A DNA stretch of 64,000 nt from Chloroflexota bacterium (GTDB lineage: Bacteria > Chloroflexota > Anaerolineae > B4-G1 > SLSP01). Below are positions 16,706-25,966 of this stretch, piece by piece. The stretch spans positions 1-64,000 of the forward strand of contig JAIOAX010000003.1 of NCBI GenBank assembly GCA_019873645.1, given 5' to 3'. The notes under the pieces were generated by a model. That model did no database searches. It saw only the letters and a program-made list of their open reading frames with translations, and was not told the origin of the DNA. The position numbers and the translations under genes are program-made. Position 1 is the stretch's first letter. Every line of letters begins with the position of its first letter.

Positions 16706-17319
16706 AGCTTTAACAGCGCGTTGAAGCGCGCTCCATCGTCAGCGCTGCCAATCCCTGAACCATAGTGCATCGGGATGGTGATCTCGGCCTTGATGTCGCG
16801 CGCGGCTGCGACGGCTTCTTCCACCGTCATCACATACGTGCCGCTCACCGGCAATAGCGCAACGTCGCAACGGAAATCCACCATCTCCGGGATGTGGTCG
16901 GTGTCGCCGGCGAAGTAAACGCGCACGCCGGCCACAGTCACGATGTAGCCCACGTGCTGCTCATTTTTGGGATGGAAGGGAACGCCCGGAGCGCGGAACT
17001 TGTTGACATTGTACGCGGGGACGGCCTCAATCTCAACGCCCGCGACGGACAATTTATCACCGGGGCGCATCACCTGCGCGCCGGGCAATTCTCGCGCAGC
17101 CATGGAACTGGCGATGACTACCGTGTTCGGCCCGCTGATCTTCTTAATGTCCGCCGGGGAGCAATGATCGGGGTGATGGTGACTCACCAACACCAGATCG
17201 GCGGTGGGCAAATTTCCCTTCAGTTTCCACGGATCGAAGTAGATGACCGGCGGGACGTCCAACCGGAAGCTATCATGGCCCAACCAATGCAGATGTTTGA
17301 CCAACTCTTGTGCGTTCAT
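16702..17319 (-). CDS. MBL-fold metal-dependent hydrolase
   Basis: 205 residues, typical of the short UlaG/UPF0173-like metallo-beta-lactamase-fold hydrolases. The metal motif is SHHHPDHC, the Asp ligand lies in FAGDTDHIPEM, and a late His is in IPMHYGSG. Such proteins hydrolyse phosphoesters or lactones; I cannot name the substrate. The gene is followed by the broken methyltransferase with a 4-base overlap. Confidence 0.88.
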   Translation of the reverse strand: MNAQELVKHLHWLGHDSFRLDVPPVIYFDPWKLKGNLPTADLVLVSHHHPDHCSPADIKKISGPNTVVIASSMAARELPGAQVMRPGDKLSVAGVEIEAVPAYNVNKFRAPGVPFHPKNEQHVGYIVTVAGVRVYFAGDTDHIPEMVDFRCDVALLPVSGTYVMTVEEAVAAARDIKAEITIPMHYGSGIGSADDGARFNALLKL

Positions 17320-17425
17320 GTTTATCCCTCCTTGAAAAACAAACCGCTAATCTCGCAAATCTACGCGAATCTCTTAAAAAATCTGCGAAAATTCGCGTGA
17401 TTCGCGGTCAAAATATTCATAAGTT

Positions 17426-17668
17426 CTAGCGACGATTGAGCAAACGTAAAACGACATTCAGGATGATGGTCAATAAAATACTCAGCAGGATCGAGCTAAC
17501 AATGGGCACGAAACACGACAAACTACCGTCCGGGCTACGATAGCGGATATCGCCGGGCAGTTTGCCAAACCATTGCAGAAACGGCAGCTTCCCCAAGAGA
17601 AACACCAGCGCGCCCAGGGCTGTAATCCCCAGACCAACCACGATCAACCAGCGTCCCCAAGTTTCCAT
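17426..17668 (-). CDS. DUF2905 small membrane protein
   Basis: 80 residues with two membrane helices (about 7-27 and 55-75). The loop between them has the DUF2905 hallmark of GKLPGDIRYR. The family is widespread and of unknown function. It is separate from the MBL gene by a 'tctgcgaaaattcgcg' low-complexity spacer. Confidence 0.88.
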   Translation of the reverse strand: METWGRWLIVVGLGITALGALVFLLGKLPFLQWFGKLPGDIRYRSPDGSLSCFVPIVSSILLSILLTIILNVVLRLLNRR

Positions 17669-17804
17669 AATTCCACCTCCGGCGGTGGCGCGGTCAGAGA
17701 CCGGCTACACTTCCAACATCCTGACTCATGATACCACCTTTTCAATGAAACATGAATATGCTATCAAAATTGTGCCCCAAATCACTTCAGGGTCAAGTAT
17801 CCCC

Positions 17805-17858
17805 GACGATCCGACTAAGGACTATCCGACTAAGGACTACAAGACTATTGACACACTT
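17805..17858. repeat. Heptamer/octamer array (GACTAAG type)
   Basis: Tandem GACTAAG/GACTATCC units between the DUF2905 and cupin genes. A REP-like element lies just left at 17687-17705. Confidence 0.7.
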
Positions 17859-17923
17859 GGAAGCCTGGAGATTTATGTTAGCATGAAGACGTAAATCAGG
17901 CAACACTGCATAACGGAGGCTGC

Positions 17924-18217
17924 ATGATTCTCAAAGCTAGCGCCACACCTATCGTCAACGGACGCCGTCCCTACGAACTCGGCGAACGCGAAATCGTCGT
18001 GCATCACTTTGTCACCCGCCTTACCACGCCGGAGAATCCTTTCACGCCACACAAACATGCCATCCCTGAGCTGTGGTATATCATCGAAGGGGAAGCGTTG
18101 GTCACATTGGATGGCGTCGAGCAGCGCGTTGAAGCTGGCGACTTGATTGTCATTGATCCGTGGGTTGAGCATGGCCTGCGCACGGAGAAACGGGCGACAT
18201 GGCTCTGCTTGGGGTAA
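17924..18217 (+). CDS. Small cupin-domain protein
   Basis: 97 residues, a single cupin barrel. Motif 1 is present as TPHKHAIPELWYIIEGEALV with two His and a Glu, and motif 2 as GDLIVIDPWVEHGL with the final His, so a metal ion is probably bound. Such one-domain cupins bind or isomerise small molecules or sugars; the ligand is unknown. It precedes the SAM hydrolase gene, separated by an AACGTT array. Confidence 0.85.
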   Translation: MILKASATPIVNGRRPYELGEREIVVHHFVTRLTTPENPFTPHKHAIPELWYIIEGEALVTLDGVEQRVEAGDLIVIDPWVEHGLRTEKRATWLCLG

Positions 18218-18262
18218 AACGTTGAAACGTTTGAACGTTTGAACGTTAGAACGTTCTAACGT
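18215..18262. repeat. AACGTT-type octamer array
   Basis: About five degenerate 8-base units (AACGTTTG, AACGTTAG, AACGTTCT) between the cupin and SAM-hydrolase genes. Confidence 0.85.
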
Positions 18263-18272
18263 CGGAGGTACA

Positions 18273-19100
18273 ATGCTAATCACCCTCACCACCGATTTTG
18301 GTACACGCGATGGCTATGTGGGAACGATGAAAGGTGTAATTGCGGGGATCGCGCCGGACGTGCCCTGCATTGACATCACCCACGAGATTCCGCCACAGAA
18401 CATTCGCAGCGCGGCCTATATCCTCTGGACGGCTTTGCCGTACTTCCCACCGCAGAGCATCCACATCGCCGTGGTGGACCCCGGCGTAGGGACGGCGCGA
18501 CGGCCCATCGCAGCGCGGACGCCGTGGGGCATCCTTGTCGGCCCGGATAACGGCGTCTTCTCCTATGTTTGGGAAGCGGCGCCGCCTGATCGTATCGTCG
18601 AACTGGTCAATCCGGCTTACCGCAATGTGGCGGTCAGCAACACCTTTCATGGACGCGATATTTTCTCGCCGACGGCGGCTTATCTGGCGCGCGGCGTTCC
18701 ACTGGCCGACTTCGGCCCGGAAGTGCGCGACCCGGTACGTTTGCCTGCCCCCACCCTTGCCGTAGACGATACAACCATCAATGGCGAGGTCATCTACATT
18801 GACCATTTCGGCAATGTCATCACCAGCATCGGGCGGTTGGTCTGGGATGGCGGGCTGCTCATGCTCGATCCGGCGTTCGGCGACGCCCCGCGGGGGATCA
18901 TCAATGCCGGGCGGGTACACGTGCTTGCTGCCGGACAGGATCTCGGTCCCATTCACCGCACCTACGGTGAAGTTGAACCGGGTGAGCCGCTGGCCCTCAT
19001 CGGCAGCGAAGGGCTGCTTGAACTCGCCGTCAACCGTGGACACGGTGCGCAGACTCTGGGCTTGCAGATCGGAGATCACGTAGAAATCGCGTTGCACTGA
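18273..19100 (+). CDS. SAM hydroxide adenosyltransferase (DUF62 family)
   Basis: 275 residues, typical length. The N-terminal TTDFGTRDGYVGTMKG, VVDPGVGTARRP and FHGRDIFSP motifs carry the Asp, Arg and His that in this family activate water to split S-adenosylmethionine into adenosine and methionine. A C-terminal barrel (IDHFGNVITSI) completes the two-domain fold. Fluorinase and chlorinase belong to the same superfamily but lack this Asp-Arg-His set, so hydrolysis is the expected reaction. GGAGG precedes the ATG. Confidence 0.93.
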   Translation: MLITLTTDFGTRDGYVGTMKGVIAGIAPDVPCIDITHEIPPQNIRSAAYILWTALPYFPPQSIHIAVVDPGVGTARRPIAARTPWGILVGPDNGVFSYVWEAAPPDRIVELVNPAYRNVAVSNTFHGRDIFSPTAAYLARGVPLADFGPEVRDPVRLPAPTLAVDDTTINGEVIYIDHFGNVITSIGRLVWDGGLLMLDPAFGDAPRGIINAGRVHVLAAGQDLGPIHRTYGEVEPGEPLALIGSEGLLELAVNRGHGAQTLGLQIGDHVEIALH

Positions 19101-19102
19101 GT

Positions 19103-19140
19103 CCCAATTACGAATTACGAGTCACCGATTACCAATCACG
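19103..19140. repeat. Heptamer array (CCAATTA/CGAATTA type)
   Basis: Period-7 units between the SAM hydrolase stop and the murA ribosome-binding site. Confidence 0.8.
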
Positions 19141-19154
19141 AAAAGGAGCTACTG

Positions 19155-20453
19155 ATGAACCACTGTTTTGTGATCGAAGGCGGCATGCCGCTCAAAGGCG
19201 AAATCCGGCCAAGTGGCAACAAAAACGCCGCGCTGCCTACGCTGGCGGCGACGCTGTTGACCGATGAGCCGGTTATCCTGCGTAACCTGCCGGCAATCCG
19301 CGATGTGGAGGTGATGGCCGAGCTGTTGCAAGTCCTCGGCGCGCATGTCGAACGTTTGGACCCCAAAACCTGGAAAATCCAGGCGCAACAAGTCTGCACG
19401 CCTAGAACCGATATGGACCGCGAGCTGTTCCGCGCCATCCGGGGTTCGATTATGATCGCCGGGCCGTTGCTGGCGCGCCTGTGCAACTTCTCCATTCCTG
19501 CGCCGGGCGGCGACGTGATCGGACGCCGCCGCGTAGACACGCACTTTCTGGCCTTCAGGGAACTCGGCGCGGATGTGGATGTCCAGAACGGATACTACGT
19601 TTTGAAAGCCGACCGCCTCACCGGCGCCGACATCCTGCTCGACGAAGCCAGCGTGACCGGCACGGAGAACGCGGTGATGGCCGCCGTCTTCGCTAAAGGG
19701 ACCACGATCCTCCGCAACGCCGCCTCCGAGCCGCACGTCCAGGACCTGTGTACCATGCTCAATGCGATGGGAGCACACATCGGCGGCATCGGTACGAATA
19801 CGCTGGTGATCGAGGGCGTAGAGCGACTGCACGGTGTGGACTTCACCATTGCCTCAGATCACATCGAAGTCGGCAGTTACATCGCCCTCGCAGCGGCGAC
19901 GCGCGGCGAGCTGCTCATCCACGACGCTGTGCCACAGCACTTGCGCATGACCTTGATGCAATTGGAACGTCTGGGGGTTAGCGTGGAAGTGCGCGGCGAC
20001 GCCCTCTTCGTGCCCGCCGGACAATCCCTGAAAATCGTCCCCGATATGGGCGGCGCAATCCCTTCCATCGCGGACGCGCCCTGGCCGGCGTTCCCGGCGG
20101 ACTTAATGAGCATCGCCCTGGTGCTGGCGACACAATGCGACGGCGTGATTATCTTCCACGAGAAGATGTTCGAAAGCCGCCTGTTCTTTGTGGACAAGCT
20201 GATCCCGATGGGCGCGCGTATTGTCCTCTGCGATCCCCACCGCGCGCTGGTTTACGGCCCTTCGCGTCTGCACGGGGATGAAATGGAAAGCCCGGACATC
20301 CGCGCAGGCATGGCGATGCTGATCGCAGCGTTAGCCGCCGAGGGCACCAGCACCATCTACAACATCCGCCAGATTGACCGGGGTTACGAGCGTATCGAGG
20401 AAAAGCTGCGCCCTCTCGGCGCCCGCATCGAACGCCGCACGGTGGGCAACTGA
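19155..20453 (+). CDS. murA: UDP-N-acetylglucosamine 1-carboxyvinyltransferase, Asp-type active site
   Basis: 432 residues, full-length MurA (two inside-out alpha/beta barrels). The first step of peptidoglycan synthesis, transferring enolpyruvate from PEP to UDP-GlcNAc in the cytoplasm. SGNKNAAL carries the PEP-binding Lys (residue 22). In the active-site loop, where most bacteria have GGC, this protein reads [12 protein letters not shown] with Asp120 in place of Cys115 (E. coli numbering). A Cys-to-Asp change is known to preserve activity and give natural fosfomycin resistance in other bacteria. AAAAGGAG sits well spaced before the ATG. Confidence 0.96.
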   Translation: MNHCFVIEGGMPLKGEIRPSGNKNAALPTLAATLLTDEPVILRNLPAIRDVEVMAELLQVLGAHVERLDPKTWKIQAQQVCTPRTDMDRELFRAIRGSIMIAGPLLARLCNFSIPAPGGDVIGRRRVDTHFLAFRELGADVDVQNGYYVLKADRLTGADILLDEASVTGTENAVMAAVFAKGTTILRNAASEPHVQDLCTMLNAMGAHIGGIGTNTLVIEGVERLHGVDFTIASDHIEVGSYIALAAATRGELLIHDAVPQHLRMTLMQLERLGVSVEVRGDALFVPAGQSLKIVPDMGGAIPSIADAPWPAFPADLMSIALVLATQCDGVIIFHEKMFESRLFFVDKLIPMGARIVLCDPHRALVYGPSRLHGDEMESPDIRAGMAMLIAALAAEGTSTIYNIRQIDRGYERIEEKLRPLGARIERRTVGN

Positions 20454-20461
20454 TTTTTCGA

Positions 20462-20527
20462 TCAGCAGATTTAGCAGATTTAGCAGATCGAGAGAATAAA
20501 ATCTGCTTAATCTGCTAAATCTGCTGA
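20462..20527. repeat. Large inverted repeat built of nonamer units after murA
   Basis: The left arm (20462-20488) is three AGCAGATTT-like units; the right arm (20501-20527) is its reverse complement with one mismatch. The 12-base loop is AT-rich. A strong hairpin, but no T-run follows, so terminator function is uncertain. Confidence 0.8.
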
Positions 20528-20552
20528 CAACCTTCTGAAACATCAGTGCGCT

Positions 20553-21890
20553 ATGGATGATCAATTCCGCCAGAAGTTGCAGCGCCTCGGCGTGGTGAAG
20601 GGCCTGAAGACGCTGCAGCCCGTCCCCGCCGCCCCGCCGGTTGAACCCGCACAGCCGACAAATTCGGCGTTGCCCGGCGCCGAGATCGTGACGCCCTATG
20701 GCCCGGTGTGGGTAGAAAAACGGGTGTACCCGTCTTTTCATCCGCATGGACGTTATACACTGGGGGAGGTGCATCCCCTGTCCCCCGCGGCCCTGGCGCT
20801 CTTCGGCGTACCATACCTGGGGACGCATCCGGCGTTCCTGGATACCGAAACGACCGGCCTGGCAGGCGGCGCGGGGACGCTGGTGTTCCTCACCGGCATC
20901 GGTGTATGGGACGGCGACGCCCTGACGTTGCACCTGGTCTTTCTGCGCAGCCCCGCCGAGGAAGCGGCGGCGATGCGCTACGTCGCGGATGTGCTTGCCG
21001 AAGCGACCGGCATTGTGAGCTTCAACGGTACGGGTTTCGATCTGCCGCTGCTGGAGTCGCGCTTCATTCTCAACCGCATGACCCCGCGCTGGCGGACGCT
21101 GCCGCACCTGGACTTACTCCCTGTGGCGCGGCAGCTCTGGCGCGATCATCTGGAGTCCCGCCGTCTAGGTGCGCTGGAGACGGAGATTTTGCGCGTGCAG
21201 CGGACCGAAGCGGACATTGAATCCGCGCTGATTCCGTGGCTCTATCGGCAATATCTGAACACCGGCGATGTGCGGGACATGGTGCGGGTCTTCTACCACA
21301 ACCGCATGGACGTGCTGAGCCTGGTCTCGCTGCTGGCGCACGTGACGCGCATGGTCACATCACCGGAGCAGATGACACTCGCGCCGGGCGAATGGGCCGG
21401 CGTGGGGCGCGTCTTCGACAATGCCGGACGGGAAGCCGATGCCTTTGCCGCATGGGAGCGGGCGCTCGCGGATGTAGACGCCCTGGATGAAAGCTGCGCC
21501 GCGCGGCTCTGGGAGGAAATGGCCTTACGGCACAAGCGACGAGAAGACTGGAATAAGGCTTTGGCCCTGTGGGACGCCTGGGCGCAAAGTCAACCGCTGG
21601 CCGTCGAACCGTTGATCGAGCGCGCCAAATATCACGAATGGCGCACCAGCGACCTGCACGCGGCGCTCGCCGATGCCCAAACCGCCCTCCATCGCGCCGA
21701 ACGCCACCCTCCTGGCCTCAAACGGACAGAGCTGTTGACGGAACTCCGGCACCGCAAAGAGCGCCTGGAGCGGAAGTTGGCGAATGGGCGAATGGAAGAA
21801 TCAGCGAATAGAAGAATGAGCGAATCAGCGAATAGAAGAATGAGCGAATCGGCGAATGAGCGAATGAGCGAATGGGCGAGTAGCAAGTAA
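20553..21890 (+). CDS. RNase H-like 3'-5' exonuclease domain protein (YprB-like) with repeat tail
   Basis: 445 residues. The exonuclease-like domain (about 90-265) has FLDTETTG (DTE at 97-99), IVSFNGTGFDLPLLESRF, a HLDLLPVARQLW strand and HNRMDVLSLVSLL at its end, matching the DEDD layout of YprB-type RNase H-like proteins. Residues 275-390 are helical and TPR-like. The last ~50 residues are low-complexity (SANRRMSE repeats) encoded by an 8-base tandem array, not by conserved sequence. The cellular role is unknown; single-stranded nucleic acid trimming is plausible. Confidence 0.82.
   Translation: MDDQFRQKLQRLGVVKGLKTLQPVPAAPPVEPAQPTNSALPGAEIVTPYGPVWVEKRVYPSFHPHGRYTLGEVHPLSPAALALFGVPYLGTHPAFLDTETTGLAGGAGTLVFLTGIGVWDGDALTLHLVFLRSPAEEAAAMRYVADVLAEATGIVSFNGTGFDLPLLESRFILNRMTPRWRTLPHLDLLPVARQLWRDHLESRRLGALETEILRVQRTEADIESALIPWLYRQYLNTGDVRDMVRVFYHNRMDVLSLVSLLAHVTRMVTSPEQMTLAPGEWAGVGRVFDNAGREADAFAAWERALADVDALDESCAARLWEEMALRHKRREDWNKALALWDAWAQSQPLAVEPLIERAKYHEWRTSDLHAALADAQTALHRAERHPPGLKRTELLTELRHRKERLERKLANGRMEESANRRMSESANRRMSESANERMSEWASSK
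21776..21890. repeat. Octamer array coding the C-terminal tail
   Basis: GCGAATGA-like units with period 8, plus AGAAGAAT interruptions, translated as repeated RMSESAN-type peptides and ending in the gene's own stop. Confidence 0.9.
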
Positions 21891-21913
21891 CGAGTGGAGC
21901 GCCGAGAATGGAG

Positions 21914-21950
21914 AATCACCAATTACCAATCACCGATTACCAGTTACCAA
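21914..21950. repeat. Heptamer array (CCAATCA/CCGATTA type)
   Basis: Period-7 units between the RNase H-like and rdgB genes. An ATG upstream (21908) reads through it but is not the likely start. Confidence 0.8.
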
Positions 21951-21964
21951 CCCCCGGAGGAACT

Positions 21965-22621
21965 ATGTACTTATTGTTAGCGACACACAATCAAGGAAAG
22001 CGCCAGGAATGGCGCGCGTTATTGGATGGGTTAGATGTGGAGCTGCTGCTACCTGACGATCTCGGCCTGACCGGCGACATCGAAGAGACCGGCGAGACGT
22101 ACACGGAGAACGCGCTCATCAAGGCGCGCGCGCTCGCAGCCGCTTCTGGCTTGCCCACGCTGGCCGACGATTCCGGCCTGGAGGTGGACGCGCTCGGCGG
22201 CGCGCCGGGCGTGCGTTCGGCGCGGTATCGTTTCGGTGCGGACGAGGTGCGCTACCGGGCGCTGCTCAAGGCGTTGGAAGGCGTCCCATTAGAACGACGG
22301 AGCGCGCGCTTCCGCTGTATCGCGGCGCTCGTGTTGCCGGGCAATCAGGGAGCAGGGAGTCGTGGTGATGCGCTTGAGGTTTCAGATGAGCAGACAACGC
22401 GAGAGTTTATCACAGAAGGCGTATGTGAAGGGGTCATTGGCTTCGAGCCGCGTGGAGAAGGGGGGTTTGGCTACGATCCGGTCTTCTATCTGCCGGAGCG
22501 TGGTTGCACCATGGCCGAACTCCCCGCCGAGGAGAAAAATCGCCTCAGTCATCGCGCTCGCGCAGCGCAGAAGATGCGTCCAATATTGGAACAGGTAGCC
22601 CATTTTCAATCAGCAGATTGA
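21965..22621 (+). CDS. rdgB: XTP/dITP diphosphatase (RdgB/HAM1)
   Basis: 218 residues. N-terminal LLATHNQGK matches the substrate-binding start of the family (T/S-x-N-x-x-K). LADDSGLEVDAL carries the catalytic Asp pair, and FGYDPVFYLPE and SHRARA occur late. It removes non-canonical purine nucleotides from the pool. I chose the start after GGAGGAAC; the upstream extension would be encoded by a heptamer array. A ~20-residue insert near 125-145 (GAGSRGDALEVSDEQ...) is longer than I expect for the family. Confidence 0.93.
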   Translation: MYLLLATHNQGKRQEWRALLDGLDVELLLPDDLGLTGDIEETGETYTENALIKARALAAASGLPTLADDSGLEVDALGGAPGVRSARYRFGADEVRYRALLKALEGVPLERRSARFRCIAALVLPGNQGAGSRGDALEVSDEQTTREFITEGVCEGVIGFEPRGEGGFGYDPVFYLPERGCTMAELPAEEKNRLSHRARAAQKMRPILEQVAHFQSAD

Positions 22622-22740
22622 GCAGATTGAGCAGATTGAACAGATTGGAATCTGCACAATGATTTGACAATCAGACTAACGACTACACGACTAACAACTA
22701 CACGACTAACGACTACAGGACTAACGACTACAGGACTATT
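22611..22740. repeat. Nonamer (GCAGATTGA) and GACTAA/GACTAC arrays
   Basis: First a period-9 array (22611-22650), then alternating 7- and 8-base units (CGACTAA, CGACTAC, AGGACTAA) to the start of the next gene. Confidence 0.85.
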
Positions 22741-22742
22741 CG

Positions 22743-24041
22743 ATGAACATAACAACTTTAGAACACGATCTCCGCACCCATCGGCCCGCCGGCGCGCCGT
22801 CCTTGCCGGAACGCTTCATCTGGCCGCGCTACGAGGGGCTGTCGGTGGGCAACCTCCCGGCGACGGTAGGACAGGCATTGAACGCGCCGCTGCCTGGCGT
22901 GCTCCCGCCGCTGCGCAGTGACCTGCTCGATGGGCTGCTCGACGGCGTACAGCGCGTTGTACTGGTGGTGATTGACGCACTCGGCTGGGAGACGCTACAA
23001 GACGTGATGACCCGCCATCCTGACCTCATCTTTCACCGTCTGGCAGCGGGGGGACGTCTGTGGCCGCTCACCACGACCTTCCTTTCCACCACCAACAGCG
23101 TTTTGAGCACGCTTCACACCGGACGGCCGCCTGTAGAGCACGGCTTGCTGGCCTACAGTATGTTCTTGCGTGAATGGCAAATGGCGGTGGAAGCCATCAG
23201 TTTCTCGACGATGCTCACGCCATTTGAGGGGACGTTGGCCGAGTGGGGTCTGGAAGCGGAAAAATTCTTGCCGGTTCCCGGGATCGGGCAACTACTCGCG
23301 GCGCAGGGGATTCCTTCCTATGCCCTGACGCTCGATACATTCGTCAAAACGCCGCTTGCGGTGATGCACAACCGCGGGATGCAAAATGTGTACGGCTATG
23401 CGACGGCGTCCGATTTCTGGTTGACATTGCGGCGTATTTTGGAACAACGGCCCGGACGCAGCTTTGTGAGCGCGTACTGGTGCGCCGTAGACACGCTCGC
23501 ACACCGCCTCGGCCCACTCGATGAATCCGGCGACGCGGAGATCGTTTCACTGGCGCTGCTGATGGAGGAAATCTTCTTCAACCGGCTCACACCTGCCGTC
23601 CGCAAAGGGACACTACTGCTCCTCACCGCCGATCACGGACAAATCACCACGCCGCCCGAATCCGCCATTTTGCTGGATCGGCATCCTGCGCTGAACGAAG
23701 CGCTGTTCCTGCCGCCGCTCGGCGAGGGGCGCGTCCCCTTCTTCTACGTCCGCAACGGCAAGTATGAAAGGGTGCGTCAGTATGTGGATGAACACTTCGC
23801 GGGGCGATTCGTCTTCCTATCGCAGGATGAGGTTATGCGCAGCGGCTTGCTCGGTCCGGGCGAACCGTTCATCGAAGTGTCCCATCGTCTGGGCGACATC
23901 ATCGGTATTGCTACCGGTAACGCCTATTTTGCACACGACGCCGAGTCGCTTAAGAAGAAACCCATGCTCGGTCGTCACGGCGGATTGCTGCCGGAGGAAA
24001 TGCTGGTGCCGTTACTGGCGGTGAGACTGGATAGATTTTAG
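22743..24041 (+). CDS. Type I phosphodiesterase/nucleotide pyrophosphatase-like protein
   Basis: 432 residues of the alkaline-phosphatase superfamily. VVLVVIDALGWE holds the first metal Asp. TTTFLSTTNSVLSTLHTG supplies the Thr nucleophile region. WCAVDTLAHRLGP holds an Asp and His, and LLTADHGQI another pair; a late GRHGGLLPEEM gives the last His. No signal peptide, so probably cytoplasmic. Likely cleaves phosphodiester or pyrophosphate bonds, substrate unknown. Confidence 0.85.
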   Translation: MNITTLEHDLRTHRPAGAPSLPERFIWPRYEGLSVGNLPATVGQALNAPLPGVLPPLRSDLLDGLLDGVQRVVLVVIDALGWETLQDVMTRHPDLIFHRLAAGGRLWPLTTTFLSTTNSVLSTLHTGRPPVEHGLLAYSMFLREWQMAVEAISFSTMLTPFEGTLAEWGLEAEKFLPVPGIGQLLAAQGIPSYALTLDTFVKTPLAVMHNRGMQNVYGYATASDFWLTLRRILEQRPGRSFVSAYWCAVDTLAHRLGPLDESGDAEIVSLALLMEEIFFNRLTPAVRKGTLLLLTADHGQITTPPESAILLDRHPALNEALFLPPLGEGRVPFFYVRNGKYERVRQYVDEHFAGRFVFLSQDEVMRSGLLGPGEPFIEVSHRLGDIIGIATGNAYFAHDAESLKKKPMLGRHGGLLPEEMLVPLLAVRLDRF

Positions 24042-24138
24042 ATTTTGGATTTTGGAGTTTGGATTTTGAAACGGTGCTTCATAATTCATCATTCTCAATT
24101 CTTGATTCTCGATTCTTGATTCGTCATTCACCACAGAA
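24036..24138. repeat. Heptamer arrays (GATTTTG, GATTCTT types)
   Basis: Two arrays: GATTTTG units (24040-24069) and GATTCTT/GATTCTC units (24095-24128), between the phosphodiesterase and SH3b lipoprotein genes. Confidence 0.8.
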
Positions 24139-24157
24139 CATCGGAGGAAGATAAAGA

Positions 24158-25894
24158 ATGTCTCGGAAGTCAACATTTATCCTGCTCAGCATCATCCTGG
24201 TATGCACCCTGGTTGCCTGTCAAACATCAACGCCGATGCCGGCCACAGCCACTTCCACCCCGACCGTCGCCCCATCGCCAACAGCGACGGCCACCCCTAC
24301 GGCAACGCCTACCCCCACGGCAACACTCACTCCCACCCATACACCCAGTCCTACCGCCACATTTACGGCGACACCGACGCCAGAACCGTCTATCACCCTT
24401 CATCTCGTTGACGCCGTCAGCGGCAATCCCGTCACTACGGCCAGCGTCCACCTGTTGGACACCCGGGCTTATTCGCAAACGGCCACGCCCGACGAAGCCG
24501 GCCGGGTTATTTTCGGTCAGCTAAACGCAGCGACGTACACAGTGACCATATCCGCAGAGGGTTATCTGGCTTACACAGGCATTGTAGAAGCCCAATCTCG
24601 CGGCGCAGCCCTCACGGTCAACCTGCAACCCGGTACATTTGCCGTTATCAACGCCGCCACTGCCAATCTGCGCAGCGGCCCCGGCGAAGTTTATCCGGTT
24701 ATCGGCAAAGTGAACCAAGCTGCCGTCATTGAAGTTGTCGGGAAGAGCCAAGACAGCACCTGGCTGATTGCGCGCACCGCAGAAGGCGCTGAAGGCTGGA
24801 TTGCCGCAAAGTTGGTCACAGTGCAGGGCACGCTCGACCGGGTCAGCGTTGTTGCAGCGCCCCCCACCCCGACACCGCGCCCGGCAACGCCAACCCCGGC
24901 CGCGACCGCCACGAGCGCGCCCGTCGCACCGCGTCCGGCCGCACCGCCAACCGGGGCCAACCTGCTGCTCAATCCCGGATTTGAGGAAGGGAGTCAAAAC
25001 TGGTACATTGATCTGGAGCCTTTTGGTCCCCAACCTGCCGAGATCATCACCAGCGACCAGGTAGCAGTATTCGTTCATTCAGGACAACGCGCCGCATTAA
25101 CATCGCTCACCAAGCCCTTCTTTTACCAAAAGGTCAACAACGTCACACCGGGGACAACCTATCGTTTCGGGGCATGGGTACGGCTGTGGTCCAGCGTCAA
25201 TGAAGACCGCAGCGTCTCAACGAACCCCCAGCCTGTTTCTGCCCACATCTGCATCAACACCATCGGCGGCTATCAACAAAACGCTTCGGTGGCAACTTGT
25301 TCGTCCCCGGTCACCATTTTTGATACGTGGCAATATATTGCTGTAGATGCTGTAGCCACCAGCGACGTTTTAGGTGTCATTGTAGCCCTCAACGTGAATC
25401 CAAACAGGATGCGTGGCGAAGCCGCCTGGGACGACGTTTACCTGGGGATTTCTCCTAAAGCAGCAACGCCCACTCCTGCAGCGACGGCAACGCCTGCGCC
25501 GCCGAGTCGCCCGGCGCCGGCGGCCTTTGACGGCGTGGCGTTACGGGACGGCATGCTCAACGCGCACACGCAACTCACCCAAATCGGCGGTTTGCTGGAT
25601 CGGCTTACCAGTGGACAGACTGCAAGCTGCGAGGAATTCAACGGTTACTACCGTGCTCTGGTAAATAGTCCTACCTATCATTCCATCCCCACGGATTGGC
25701 AAAACGCTTACAATGAGTACATCTGGGCCGTAGAACACGGCATTCAGGTCAGTGAACCGATCTACGCCTTATGTGACCGGGGCGGCGGCAAGCTGACGCC
25801 GCTCAACTATGGCGTCGCACGTATGGGCATCAACGAAAGCCTGGAAAGACTTGGGCCGGCCATCAATACAGCCAACAGCCTGCTCGGACAGTAA
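24158..25894 (+). CDS. Secreted lipoprotein with SH3b domain and Thr/Pro linkers
   Basis: 578 residues. Lipobox LVAC (Cys21), then a Thr/Pro stalk (about 22-75). An Ig-like carboxypeptidase-regulatory domain (about 77-155) follows, then an SH3b domain (about 160-225: ANLRSGPGEVYPVIGKV...EGWIAAKLV), a second Thr/Pro linker, a carbohydrate-binding-like beta domain starting NLLLNPGFEEG (about 268-435), and a C-terminal helical part. SH3b domains often bind cell-wall peptides. It probably sits on the outer face of the membrane, tethered by lipid, and binds wall or extracellular glycans. No enzyme motif is seen. Confidence 0.82.
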   Translation: MSRKSTFILLSIILVCTLVACQTSTPMPATATSTPTVAPSPTATATPTATPTPTATLTPTHTPSPTATFTATPTPEPSITLHLVDAVSGNPVTTASVHLLDTRAYSQTATPDEAGRVIFGQLNAATYTVTISAEGYLAYTGIVEAQSRGAALTVNLQPGTFAVINAATANLRSGPGEVYPVIGKVNQAAVIEVVGKSQDSTWLIARTAEGAEGWIAAKLVTVQGTLDRVSVVAAPPTPTPRPATPTPAATATSAPVAPRPAAPPTGANLLLNPGFEEGSQNWYIDLEPFGPQPAEIITSDQVAVFVHSGQRAALTSLTKPFFYQKVNNVTPGTTYRFGAWVRLWSSVNEDRSVSTNPQPVSAHICINTIGGYQQNASVATCSSPVTIFDTWQYIAVDAVATSDVLGVIVALNVNPNRMRGEAAWDDVYLGISPKAATPTPAATATPAPPSRPAPAAFDGVALRDGMLNAHTQLTQIGGLLDRLTSGQTASCEEFNGYYRALVNSPTYHSIPTDWQNAYNEYIWAVEHGIQVSEPIYALCDRGGGKLTPLNYGVARMGINESLERLGPAINTANSLLGQ

Positions 25895-25901
25895 ATTTAC
25901 C

Positions 25902-25934
25902 AAAAGCCGCCCGCACATCCACGGTGCGGGCGGC
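25902..25934. terminator. Bidirectional terminator between convergent genes
   Basis: Perfect 11-bp GC-rich stem (25906-25916 with 25924-25934) and a 7-base loop. On the minus strand it is followed by TTTT, so it fits termination of the leftward zinc-ribbon gene best; it may also stop the rightward lipoprotein transcript. Confidence 0.75.
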
Positions 25935-25966
25935 AGTGTTGCACATCACAGGCGATAGCAGCGACG

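Noticed and set aside
17320..17425. Possible small RNA between the MBL and DUF2905 genes
   Set aside because: The stretch is a low-complexity 'ctgcgaaaattcgcg' type repeat without promoter or terminator.
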